Assembly: GCF_019924045.1 (NCBI RefSeq)
Contig: NZ_JAHXBN010000018.1
Span: 124,001-188,000 of the forward strand
Reading direction: 5' to 3'
DNA length: 64,000 nt
Source: Dyadobacter fermentans
GTDB lineage: Bacteria > Bacteroidota > Bacteroidia > Cytophagales > Spirosomataceae
The position numbers were made by a program, and so were the translations under genes. Shown here piece by piece: positions 52,336 through 60,722 of this stretch. The notes below the pieces were generated by a model. The model did no database searches, was not told the DNA's origin, and saw only the letters and a program-made list of their open reading frames with translations. Position 1 is the stretch's first letter; each line of letters starts with the position of its first letter.

Positions 52336-53702
52336 GTATCAAGCAGCGTATCACCATCTGGTTCGGGGCGCTGGTGGCGTCCCTACTGTTGCTCTTTTCA
52401 CTATTTATTTATCAAACCTACGAATCCTACCGGCAATCGCTGATCCGCACCCGGTTGCAGCGCAGGGCCGTGGCGGGCGAGCTCTATTTTCAGAACCGTG
52501 CTGAATTTCACCGGTTCAACTACCTCACCCTGCCCGACCAGCACGAAACGATCGTAGGTCCCGACAATAAAATCATTTACAATTCCTCCGGCCCGGACGA
52601 TTACAAACTCACAGCCGGGCTGCTGGCCCGGGCGCGGGAAAAAGAGGTGTTTTTCAGCTACTCAGCCCGGCCCTGGAATACCGACAAGGAAGGCGTCGCA
52701 TTGTCCTTCGTGATCGACGGCACACGCTATGTGTCGGTCGTCACCGCTTATGACCTGGGTGGTCGTCAGGCGAGTAACAGCCTGCTGTTCATCCTTGTGG
52801 TGGGGAATATCGTGCTGCTGGTCATCGTTGCATTTGCCGGGTTCTGGTTTGCGCGCCGCTCCATGCTACCGTTTGATCAACTGATTAAACAAATGAATCC
52901 GGCTTCGGTAAACGACTTTTCATTCAGGCTCGAAAGCACCTCCAAAGCCGACGAAGCCGCATACCTGGCCAATTCGTTCAACGAGTTACTCGGCAGGCTA
53001 CAAACGCTTGCCAATAGTCAGGAGCATTTCGTAGCTTATGCTTCTCACGAGATCCGCACGCCGCTGACGGTCGTGAAAGGCATTCTGGAAACGTCCTTCG
53101 CCTACGACAAAGCGCTCGCTGACGTGCGCACGAGCATGGAAAAGGCGCTGTTCAGGCTGGAAGACGCCATTACCCTGACTAACTCGCTATTGCAGCTCGC
53201 GGAGGTCGAAGGTTTGCAATCCGTGAAAATGCGGGAGGATGTGAACATTGTCGATACCATCCTCGACAGCATCTCCTATTTCGGTGAAAAACACCCCGAC
53301 CAGCAGATCGAGCTTACATTATCCGATATTTTTACCGAGCAAAGCCAGGTCATTCACATCATCGGCAACTCCGTTCTGCTGAGGACCGTGCTCATCAATA
53401 TCCTCGACAACGCGAGCAAGTATTCGGACAAGAAATCCGTAAAACTCGACGTGGACCTGGACGATCACGAGATGGTCATCGCCATTACCGACCATGGAAT
53501 GGGCATTCCGCCGGAGCAGTTGGAAAACATCTTTATGCCCATGATGCGGGCCAGTAACGTCGGCAAAGTACCCGGGTTCGGGCTGGGCTTAACGATCGCC
53601 AAAAAGATCATTGACATGCACCGTGGAACACTGACCGTAAATTCCGAACCGAATCAGACGAAAGTCTTTATCAAAATTCCCGTCAGGATATCTGTTGGAT
53701 AG
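52332..53702 (+). CDS. HAMP-type sensor histidine kinase
   Basis: The 456-residue kinase has two membrane spans (about 12-30 and 152-176) flanking a periplasmic sensor of about 120 residues, and a HAMP linker. The HisKA domain has His239 in ASHEIRTPLTVVKG. The HATPase domain has NILDNASKYS, DHGMGIPPEQ and GFGLGLTIAKKI. The arrangement matches the CusS/ArlS group. It is coupled to the preceding response regulator by a 4-base overlap and probably senses envelope stress or a substrate of the efflux pump. Confidence 0.95.
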   Translation: MSIKQRITIWFGALVASLLLLFSLFIYQTYESYRQSLIRTRLQRRAVAGELYFQNRAEFHRFNYLTLPDQHETIVGPDNKIIYNSSGPDDYKLTAGLLARAREKEVFFSYSARPWNTDKEGVALSFVIDGTRYVSVVTAYDLGGRQASNSLLFILVVGNIVLLVIVAFAGFWFARRSMLPFDQLIKQMNPASVNDFSFRLESTSKADEAAYLANSFNELLGRLQTLANSQEHFVAYASHEIRTPLTVVKGILETSFAYDKALADVRTSMEKALFRLEDAITLTNSLLQLAEVEGLQSVKMREDVNIVDTILDSISYFGEKHPDQQIELTLSDIFTEQSQVIHIIGNSVLLRTVLINILDNASKYSDKKSVKLDVDLDDHEMVIAITDHGMGIPPEQLENIFMPMMRASNVGKVPGFGLGLTIAKKIIDMHRGTLTVNSEPNQTKVFIKIPVRISVG

Positions 53703-53731
53703 CTGTCTGAAACGCCACAGAGAATTCTCCG

Positions 53732-53965
53732 TTAAAGTGCCTGCAACGTTGCAACAATTGCCGCCACAAAACCCTTACTGATGGCGCCGCTATTATTGTC
53801 CGTATCAATCACACGGTATTCGCCCTGGTCGTCCTTTTCGAAAATCAGCGTCTTGCCTTCGACTTCAATATGGAGCTGGTAAGTATAGCCAAGCGGCACG
53901 ATGGTCAATGGCAGTTCGTGGGAAGCCCCCAGATATTCGACGGGAAGCATCATCGTTTCATTCAT
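53732..53965 (-). CDS. Small hypothetical protein
   Basis: The ATG at 53965 gives 77 residues (MNETMMLPVEYLGASHELPL); a start 18 bases upstream is possible. The sequence has beta-strand character (GYTYQLHIEVEGKTLIFEKDDQGEYRVI) and ends in a short helix (FVAAIVATLQAL). No signal peptide or membrane span is present. I do not recognise a named family. It converges on the histidine kinase. Confidence 0.6.
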   Translation of the reverse strand: MNETMMLPVEYLGASHELPLTIVPLGYTYQLHIEVEGKTLIFEKDDQGEYRVIDTDNNSGAISKGFVAAIVATLQAL

Positions 53966-54127
53966 GCACAAAATTAAGTACAATTATCCAAAGGGGCATA
54001 ATATGCAACAATAAGCTATTTTCAATAATCATTCGGCACAGTAGCTCCTTGCAACCAAACGTTCGGGATATGGGTCTCAAACAACGCTGCGGCGTGTTGT
54101 TTTAATGGCATTTAAATTCTTGAAGCT

Positions 54128-54352
54128 ATGAGAACTGTGCTTGGTTTCCTTTTAACCTTATCACTGATTACCTGCAAAAAATCGAACGGCCCCGACCCGG
54201 ATTGTGTGGAGCGGGCACGGGATTCGTCAGGCTGTTACTTCGTTTTGGCGCCCGTTTGCGGTTGTAACGGAAAAACCTATTCCAACGACTGCGAAGCCCG
54301 CGCCTACGGAATTACCCGTTACACACAGGGAGCATGCGGCAACAAGAAGTGA
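54128..54352 (+). CDS. Kazal-type protease inhibitor lipoprotein
   Basis: The 74-residue protein starts with a lipoprotein signal (SLITC) and then contains a single Kazal domain with six Cys in the expected order. The core reads PVCGCNGKTYSNDCEARAYG and the last Cys is in TQGAC. Kazal domains inhibit serine proteases by presenting a loop before the PVCG motif, here CYFVLAPVC. It would be anchored in the envelope or on the cell surface. The macroglobulin-like gene starts 62 bases downstream on the same strand, so two envelope proteins of protease-inhibitor-like type lie side by side. Confidence 0.88.
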   Translation: MRTVLGFLLTLSLITCKKSNGPDPDCVERARDSSGCYFVLAPVCGCNGKTYSNDCEARAYGITRYTQGACGNKK

Positions 54353-54414
54353 GGCTTCCCATTTTGGCAAAGTATGGCAGTTGTTGCTATTTTGCTTCGA
54401 TCAACTACTTAGCC

Positions 54415-56649
54415 ATGCAAAAACTGCTTTTTATCCTTTTGGGCTGCCTGGGCTTTTGCGCTGCCAAAGGCCAGGCACCGTCCCCCGCGCAGATCGTTCA
54501 GGACATCAACAGAACCGCAAGTACCCAACCCAAAACACTCGTTTACCTTCAAACCAGCAAGGGAGTCTTTCAGCGCGGCGAGGATATTTGGTTTAAGGCG
54601 TACACGATGGATGCGCAATCACTGGTACCCGTCGCCCTGGACACGACGCTGTTTATCCAGCTACGGAGTGCCGACAGCTCCCGCATCGTATCCGAAGAAA
54701 AAATCCTGATCGACAACGGCTTTGCCAGCGGCCAGCTCTCCACCAGAAACACCGTAGCCGGTGCGGAGTACCTACTAGCCGCATTTACACCCCATTCGAC
54801 CTTAAAGGATACCAGTGAGTTCAAAGCGTTCCGGCGGTTAAAAATCGCCGATAACGCTCCCGCCATAACCCGGGTCGCAGCCTCGGACTCCATACATATC
54901 GACTTTTTCCCGGAGGGCGGAAACCTGGTTGGCGGAGTGATCAACCTCGTCGCATGGAAAGCCTGGAAGACCGGCGGGGGGCCGGTACAAATCAATGCGG
55001 TACTCTTGGAGAATGGTCAGCCAATCATGCATTTGTCGAGCAACCGGCTGGGAACAGGGAAGTTTCAATTTGTCCCCAAACAATCGGCAAAGTACACGGT
55101 TCGATCAGCCCAGTCCCACGGGGACTACAAGCTCCCCGACGCGTTGCAGTCAGGTGTTGCATTGCACCTTGCGGGTCAATCAAAAACCCAATTCTCTTTC
55201 CGGCTGACAAAAACTTCCCATAGCCCATTAAGCCAGATTTATGTCGCGGCCCAAGCAAGGGGGATAGTTTGTGCCCTGTTCCAGGGAAAAATGACCGGCG
55301 ATAGTCTTTGGTTCAATCTCCCGACCACCAAACTTACTCACGGGATTGCCCAGATTACGGTTTATGATGAAAACCTGCGACCACTCGCCGAACGACTCGT
55401 TTTCGCCCATGCCGGCCAAGACCTGGTCGTGCGCGCTACGCTTTCGCAGCCGGCATTCCGCCCCCGCGAGCGGGTTAAAGTGCACGTAAAGGTGACCGAC
55501 GCGGAAGGTACACCCGTGGTAGCCCATCTGGGCGCGAGCGTGTACGACCGTTTTTACGAGAATCCCGCGGACCGGCTGAGCATTATCTCCTACACGCGTT
55601 TGCATTCCCAAATCCGCGGCCCGGTTCCCGACCCGGACTATTATTTTAACCCAAACAATCCGGATCGCGAACAAGCCCTGGACCTGCTGCTGCTCACGCA
55701 AGGCTGGCGGCGGTACGTATGGGCCGAAAACGCCACCAATGTCCCCGGCCAGGTAGTGCTCTCCAACCGAATGACGGGACGCCTGAGCGGCAACCGGGAC
55801 TTCTCACCGATGCTGCTCGCTTTCGCACCCGACGGCTCCGGCATGCAGAACCCCATACCCGTGAGGCCGGATGGTAGCTTTGCATTAGACATCGACAATA
55901 TGCTTCTGGGCAGGATATACCTCAAACCCCTGGGGGATCAGCGGCAGACCGCAAAGGCCAAAATATGGCTGGATGATCCATTTGCTCAAATCCGCAACCT
56001 GCTGGCTGACAAGCGGATCGTCGGGCCATTTTTCACTCCCTTGCCGCCGGAAACAACCTACCGTTCGGCATTGTCCCGAAGCATTGTGCTGGATGAATTT
56101 GTGGTAACCGGCAAAGGTAAGACCTATTCGGACCGGTACGTACAGAGCCTTGATAGTCTGGCCAGGTTCAGCTGGAATACCGATTTTGTAGGCGCATGCA
56201 ACTGGCTCAATTGCCTGTCATGCGGCAGCGGCAAAAAGCCCGTCGAAGGCGTTAGCTATTCGAAGTTCAGGGATGGCAGGCCATCGCAACACGGGCCCTT
56301 CAAATCTGAGGACGTCGTGAAGGAGCCTTACAAATACCCTGTTTATACGGAAGAAGAACTTTTAGCCAAATTTAACCTCACCCGCGCAATGGGATACCAG
56401 GTAAAAAAGGAGTTCTATCAGCCCGATTATCAGAATGTTCCTCTTGACGCGGCCATCGACGATCAGCGAAATACCCTGCTTTGGAACCCGGCTGTCGTTA
56501 CCGATGAAAAGGGAGAAGCCACGCTGGAATTTTATTGTTCGGACATCACCGGGACATTTATCGGCAACATCGAGGGGCTCGACGGAACTGGCAAGCTGGC
56601 GGCTGCCACATTCGGGTTTACCGTGCAGGACGGCGGTAAGGAAAAATGA
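54415..56649 (+). CDS. Exported macroglobulin (MG2)-like protein
   Basis: ATG at 54415 gives 744 residues with a signal peptide ending AKGQA; an earlier in-frame start at 54334 overlaps the Kazal gene. The N-terminal third contains the MG2 signature VYLQTSKGVFQRGEDIWFKAY, and a later MG repeat is FRPRERVKVHVKVTDAEGTPV. No thioester CxEQ motif is present. Around residue 565 a short TonB-plug-like segment occurs (VLDEFVVTGKG), followed by a Cys-rich patch (ACNWLNCLSC). This matches a Bacteroidota family of periplasmic or outer-membrane MG2 proteins of unknown function. The closing domain is an Ig-like fold (KGEATLEFYCSDITGTF). Confidence 0.75.
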   Translation: MQKLLFILLGCLGFCAAKGQAPSPAQIVQDINRTASTQPKTLVYLQTSKGVFQRGEDIWFKAYTMDAQSLVPVALDTTLFIQLRSADSSRIVSEEKILIDNGFASGQLSTRNTVAGAEYLLAAFTPHSTLKDTSEFKAFRRLKIADNAPAITRVAASDSIHIDFFPEGGNLVGGVINLVAWKAWKTGGGPVQINAVLLENGQPIMHLSSNRLGTGKFQFVPKQSAKYTVRSAQSHGDYKLPDALQSGVALHLAGQSKTQFSFRLTKTSHSPLSQIYVAAQARGIVCALFQGKMTGDSLWFNLPTTKLTHGIAQITVYDENLRPLAERLVFAHAGQDLVVRATLSQPAFRPRERVKVHVKVTDAEGTPVVAHLGASVYDRFYENPADRLSIISYTRLHSQIRGPVPDPDYYFNPNNPDREQALDLLLLTQGWRRYVWAENATNVPGQVVLSNRMTGRLSGNRDFSPMLLAFAPDGSGMQNPIPVRPDGSFALDIDNMLLGRIYLKPLGDQRQTAKAKIWLDDPFAQIRNLLADKRIVGPFFTPLPPETTYRSALSRSIVLDEFVVTGKGKTYSDRYVQSLDSLARFSWNTDFVGACNWLNCLSCGSGKKPVEGVSYSKFRDGRPSQHGPFKSEDVVKEPYKYPVYTEEELLAKFNLTRAMGYQVKKEFYQPDYQNVPLDAAIDDQRNTLLWNPAVVTDEKGEATLEFYCSDITGTFIGNIEGLDGTGKLAAATFGFTVQDGGKEK

Positions 56650-57030
56650 TTTTCTGCGGGAAGCCGGTACACCGCCGCGTAAAGAAAGGGACTACGCTGT
56701 AATTCCCATTCATTTTTAATTATCATTAATAAAATCCAGCCAGATTAGCACTTTTCAAATGGATTTCATTTAATAAAATAAGCACCCCAAATTCCCCATC
56801 CATATTCTTAACGCAAACTCAATTGCGTTTTGAGTTCTTTGCTATGCATCGAACAATTAATCGCTTAACGTCGCAACGTTCCCTGCCGGATTATTGTCTT
56901 TGAATAAAATCCCATAGAAGTTCTAAAATAAACCAATCCAATATCATTGCTTAGAATTGATTAATTTAATATTTCTTAATTATCCCGACAATTTGCTTAC
57001 AAATCCTCAATCAAAAACAAATGACTCAAC
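56650..57030. other. AT-rich non-coding stretch with interleaved inverted repeats
   Basis: These 381 bases are clearly AT-richer than their surroundings and have no gene-like frame. At 56810-56836 the arms AACGCAA, AACTCAA, TTGCGTT and TTGAGTT follow one another in A-B-A'-B' order, so the two stems are mutually exclusive or could form a pseudoknot. It could hold the terminator of the macroglobulin-like gene or a leader element for the pair at 57031. Confidence 0.45.
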
Positions 57031-57537
57031 ATGATCTCTGTCAAAGGAACGATTCTCCTGTTTTTGTTGCTGGTAGTTCCCTTATGTCTTACCATACTGG
57101 GAACCGAACCCTATCCTGCCATTATCCTGCCTTACGGAGGAGGATCTTACCGGCAGCAGGATCAAAAGATCAGTGTATCCTACAAAGTGGTGTATGCTGC
57201 CAATCGGCAGGGCCAGTGGCAAGAAATCGATCCGGTATCGTTTATGAAACCTATTCCGGTACAGTATTTCCCTTTTCTGGCGGCGACCAATTTTGGATTT
57301 GATTCGCTTGTACCATCGCACCGCGCCAAGCGCGTACACAGGTTTCTGGGCCTCAAAAAAAAAGACCGGCAAAAGGATAAGCGTGAGCTAACAGATTGGT
57401 TACGAAAACGTCTTGCCTCGCATCAAATGCAGGATTCTACCATTCGGATTGTTACCTATACCGAAACAATTGCCACCGACACCCGGAAACTCCTTAGCAA
57501 AGCGATTACAGATGAAAGACTTATACAATTACATTGA
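57031..57537 (+). CDS. Membrane-anchored hypothetical partner of HTTM protein
   Basis: The 168-residue protein has one N-terminal hydrophobic segment (GTILLFLLLVVPLCLTILG), then a beta-like region (YPAIILPYGGGSYR, SVSYKVVYAANRQGQW), a Pro/Phe segment (PIPVQYFPFLAATNFGF) and a strongly basic stretch (KKKDRQKDKRELTDWLRKRL). I know no named family. Its 3' end overlaps the start of the HTTM gene by 26 bases in another frame, so the two are translationally linked and probably form one functional unit in the inner membrane. Confidence 0.65.
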   Translation: MISVKGTILLFLLLVVPLCLTILGTEPYPAIILPYGGGSYRQQDQKISVSYKVVYAANRQGQWQEIDPVSFMKPIPVQYFPFLAATNFGFDSLVPSHRAKRVHRFLGLKKKDRQKDKRELTDWLRKRLASHQMQDSTIRIVTYTETIATDTRKLLSKAITDERLIQLH

Positions 57538-58657
57538 GCGGATTAATGCCGCCTTTTGGACGCGGGTGGTCGCGTCTACCCGCCAAAACACCGAATCGAT
57601 AAGCATTTTCAGGATTATTTTCGGATTATTCCTACTGACCGTCTGGGGACCTAATTATGGTTGGCTGAGCAATATGCCGCAATTCTACTTCGATCCGCCG
57701 ATCCTGAGTGTTGCCAACCTTTTCGACGATTTTCCGGATAAAGTATTGCTGCTCTCCATTGATTTCATATTAGTTGCCTGCGGCCTCGCAATTACATTTG
57801 GCATATATGCACGGATCGCTGGGTTCGCATTTATATTCCTGGGAATATTTGCGACTAATTTCCAGTTTTCATTCAGTAAAATAGATCATAGCGTGCTTGT
57901 ATATGCAACACTGGCGTGTTTCTCATTTTCCGAATGGGGAACAAAGCTTGCATTAATACCGGATAGAAGCCGAAAAAAAAATCGCAATGAACAAGCACTT
58001 TCATTACTGGCCATTTTTGTTTGCTTCAGCTTTTTTTCAGCCGGTCTCGAAAAAGGATTTTGGTGGTCGAACTTCGATATGAATACAAGCGGTACGGTCA
58101 GGTGGCTTTATGATTGCTTTTATGGCGTGCGACGGCAGCACCTGCTGGCGTCAGCGGTTATCCATACATTACCGTTCTGGACATACAAAATACTCGACTT
58201 CATTGCCGTCGCATTTGAATTAAGCCCTATATTCTTCCTGGTCCGGTCGCGTTTATCGTGGAAGGTTTGGTTGTTGGCCGCCTGTATTTTTCATCTGATC
58301 AATACCATGGTACTCAACATCAGCTTTGTCTGCAATGCTATCGTGTACCTTGCATTTGTCGATTACTCACGTGTATACACGTTCGTGTCTGACTCGATCC
58401 GGCGACGGGCTCCCCTCTTCTACGTAGTCGGCGGTTTGATCGTGATCGCATTGATCGCCCGGGCCAATCAGATATTGTCGCTGATACCTGCCGACGTAAT
58501 CTTTATCCCGAGGGACGAAATCGTCCACTTTCTCTATTTCAGTGTGGCGCTCTGGGTAGCTGTGATTTGTGTATTTATCCTTGATTTTCGCTTTGAATTG
58601 TTACGCGCAATGCGTAGTCCCCGGCACAATGGGAGCGGTGGGGCATTTGGTTCGTAG
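57512..58657 (+). CDS. HTTM-like (gamma-carboxylase-like) membrane protein
   Basis: The start at ATG 57512 gives 381 residues; the open frame extends upstream only inside the previous gene. Eight or more hydrophobic segments are visible (for example IFRIIFGLFLLTVWG, FILVACGLAITFGIYA, FAFIFLGIFATNFQFSF). FSFSKIDHSVLVYATLACFSFSEWG and the later SAGLEKGFWWSN match the HTTM domain, related to vitamin-K-dependent gamma-glutamyl carboxylase membrane regions. Bacterial HTTM functions are mostly undefined. It overlaps the small membrane-anchored gene by 26 bases. Confidence 0.8.
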   Translation: MKDLYNYIERINAAFWTRVVASTRQNTESISIFRIIFGLFLLTVWGPNYGWLSNMPQFYFDPPILSVANLFDDFPDKVLLLSIDFILVACGLAITFGIYARIAGFAFIFLGIFATNFQFSFSKIDHSVLVYATLACFSFSEWGTKLALIPDRSRKKNRNEQALSLLAIFVCFSFFSAGLEKGFWWSNFDMNTSGTVRWLYDCFYGVRRQHLLASAVIHTLPFWTYKILDFIAVAFELSPIFFLVRSRLSWKVWLLAACIFHLINTMVLNISFVCNAIVYLAFVDYSRVYTFVSDSIRRRAPLFYVVGGLIVIALIARANQILSLIPADVIFIPRDEIVHFLYFSVALWVAVICVFILDFRFELLRAMRSPRHNGSGGAFGS

Positions 58658-58670
58658 TCTTTGAAAGAGC

Positions 58671-58700
58671 GGTGTCAAAGCCTATTGAGGCATTGACACC
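58671..58700. terminator. Hairpin over the convergent HTTM/usp stops
   Basis: GGTGTCAA-A-GCCT pairs with AGGC-A-TTGACACC around a 4-base loop: 12 pairs with one A-A mismatch. It overlaps the last codons of the universal stress gene. No U-tract is present, but it is well placed to terminate both convergent transcripts. Confidence 0.6.
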
Positions 58701-59497
58701 TCCCGGAGCGGGCATGTAAAAACCGGTATTCTGGCATGATTGACCACATCCGCGGCGACGCTCGGCCGGAACATGTGTCCGGGGCCGGGATTACCCATCG
58801 TTCCGATCGCGATCATACCGGCGCCGATCTGCGCGGCGTATTTAAGTATTCCCTCAGCAACCTCACCCGCAACCACGATGGCATTTTCGTAGTGACTGAC
58901 GCCTAGTTTCCGGCTATATTCCGAAAGCAACCCGATAGCCGCTTCTTCGTTTTGAGCAGCATTTGTTGCTACCACTAAAAAATGAAACCGCCCGCTGAAC
59001 AATGTCCGCATTTTCGTCAGACATGCGCTCAGCGCACCGGGATCATGATCGAGATCGATGGGAACGACAATGTCGCGTATTCCGGCAAGACGCGGGTGCT
59101 GCTGAATGGCCAGTACCGGAACAGGGGAAATACGAACGATTTTCTCGGCATGCGATCCCACAAAAACGCCATCCCATCCCCTGGATCCCCTCGTGCCTGC
59201 GACAACCATGTCTATATCATAAGCCGTGATCGCTTCAAGCACCACATTGACGAACCGCCCACTTGCATTTAACCGTTGGATTGAAGTCCCGGCGGGAAAT
59301 GCGGCAAGCCATTCCGTGAGCTGCTTCTCTACATCCTGCCCGTAGCTATCAGGTCGCAAAGGATCTTGGACGGTCAGGACAAAGACTTCAATAGGCACTT
59401 TCCAATCGAACGTTGCGCAGGTGCTAAGCGCCTGCCGGCAGGATTCGGAGTAATCACAGGGAATCAGAATGCGGAACGGGATACTGGTACTGGTCAT
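58682..59497 (-). CDS. Tandem universal stress protein
   Basis: The 271-residue protein has two UspA-like domains (about 1-140 and 150-271). The first has FRILIPCDYSESCRQAL, VVAGTRGSRGWDGVFVGSHAEKIV and PVPVLAIQ. The second has DIVVPIDLDHDPGA and IAIGTMGNPGPGHM. The ATP-loop GxxGS pattern is best preserved in the first domain. It is cytosolic; the precise stress is unknown. The outer-membrane protein gene upstream on the same strand ends 118 bases away. Confidence 0.9.
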   Translation of the reverse strand: MTSTSIPFRILIPCDYSESCRQALSTCATFDWKVPIEVFVLTVQDPLRPDSYGQDVEKQLTEWLAAFPAGTSIQRLNASGRFVNVVLEAITAYDIDMVVAGTRGSRGWDGVFVGSHAEKIVRISPVPVLAIQQHPRLAGIRDIVVPIDLDHDPGALSACLTKMRTLFSGRFHFLVVATNAAQNEEAAIGLLSEYSRKLGVSHYENAIVVAGEVAEGILKYAAQIGAGMIAIGTMGNPGPGHMFRPSVAADVVNHARIPVFTCPLREVSMPQ

Positions 59498-59615
59498 ATG
59501 TCAATGGCCCTGGCACAGGCAGGTCGGGTATTGGTCATCCAAATATCGAAATTACTTTTCAATAGACCCTGCGGCGATGACTCCGGGCACAGCGAAATAT
59601 GATCCTGCGCAGGTC

Positions 59616-60443
59616 CTACAACTTAAAGATTACACCGAGGTTGGTATTACCCTGGAAAAAGAAGAAATGCTGGCTCGCACGGTCCTGCGGAAAATTGGTC
59701 GTAAGGATGTCGGGCATGTTGATATAGCCGCCTTTCATTTCGGCCTGGATAAAGAAGTGTTTAAAAAACGTGACATTCAATCCACCCACAAGATTCATAC
59801 CGTACCCGGCTATATGCCACTGGTCGTTCTCTTCGAAATTCAGTAGCGTCACATCTGTTTTAGGATAAAGAATACCCACTCCCGCCCCTTCGAAGATGTT
59901 GAGCTCGATGTTCTTCACCCGGAGCTTTCGTTCATCCAGCAAGTTATGCATCCTGCGAAGCTCGATATTCAGGTAATTCAGCCCATTGGTATGCTCGAAT
60001 TTGAGGAAATCGCCGGTAAGTTCGATGGGCTCGTTCTGATAAGCCCGGTCATACTCGGTTCCTGAGCCCGAAATTTGACCGGTAATGTTGACTGTCTGAT
60101 CCTGCTTCATCACGTATTTCATGTGATCGAAACCAAACGAAAGACTAAACTCGGGCGAGATAAAATAGCCAATCCGGAAGTTGTACTGCGGTATGGTCAT
60201 CTTGGAAGGATTGAAATACCGTGCGGTAAAATGCGTCGGGCGGTCTTTGGCTACCACGCTTTTTAACGTAAAGTCATATTCCTGACCTTTGAAATGAATG
60301 TTGGACTGTGTGTAAGAAGCTCTGTTCCAGCCCCAATAAACAAAAACCTTACCTTTCTGGTTGTGAGAACTCACAGGGGAATACTGCGCATATACAATGC
60401 TGCTGCATGCAAGCAGGACGCTCGCAAGAAAAAATCTAATCAT
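59616..60443 (-). CDS. Outer-membrane beta-barrel protein
   Basis: The 275-residue protein has a signal peptide ending IVYAQ. Alternating aromatic strands continue throughout (VFVYWGWNRASY, FRIGYFISPEFSLSFGFDHMKYVM, HIAGYGMNLVGGLNVTFFKHFFIQAEMKGGY), and it closes with the barrel-type C-terminus FFFQGNTNLGVIFKL. It belongs to uncharacterised Bacteroidota outer-membrane proteins. No ligand can be inferred. It is followed by the universal stress gene and diverges from the AraC-type gene. Confidence 0.8.
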   Translation of the reverse strand: MIRFFLASVLLACSSIVYAQYSPVSSHNQKGKVFVYWGWNRASYTQSNIHFKGQEYDFTLKSVVAKDRPTHFTARYFNPSKMTIPQYNFRIGYFISPEFSLSFGFDHMKYVMKQDQTVNITGQISGSGTEYDRAYQNEPIELTGDFLKFEHTNGLNYLNIELRRMHNLLDERKLRVKNIELNIFEGAGVGILYPKTDVTLLNFEENDQWHIAGYGMNLVGGLNVTFFKHFFIQAEMKGGYINMPDILTTNFPQDRASQHFFFFQGNTNLGVIFKL

Positions 60444-60673
60444 CTGATAAAATCGGGTCTTTCAAAAAAAGCTGAGCAGCTTTTGACTTTCTGGCTGCCA
60501 GACACTAGAAAGCCAACTATGTAACTGCTCGAATAGTTCGCTCAGAACGCACCTTTTTGCAAGATCCTGCGGGTGCCAGGCAGCATATAAAGATTTTCAA
60601 ACGATCTGTTAAGAATTTCAAACCAAACCGGCGCTGTGGCCGCTTCTCCGGTATGGTTTGCTGAACGGTTTAC

Positions 60674-60681
60674 TATTTTTG
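60674..60681 (+). promoter_or_regulatory. -7 promoter element for the AraC-type gene
   Basis: TATTTTTG fits TAnnTTTG, 41 bases before the ATG at 60723. The nearest TTTG upstream (60657) has a spacer of only 13 bases, so the -33 element is doubtful. Confidence 0.45.
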
Positions 60682-60722
60682 TAGTGTCAGGCCCGTTGTC
60701 ATGCAATTCTTAATTTTCTGAT

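Noticed and set aside
53721..53730. GAGAATTCTC palindrome after the histidine kinase
   Set aside because: A short 10-bp palindrome without U-tract or partner sites; likely chance.
54415..56649. Reading the MG2-like protein as a full TonB-dependent receptor
   Set aside because: Only a short plug-like segment is present, there is no beta-barrel, and the length is too small.
60363..60378. TGTGA...TCACA pair near 60366
   Set aside because: The spacer is 4 instead of 6 bases and it lies inside the coding region of the outer-membrane protein.
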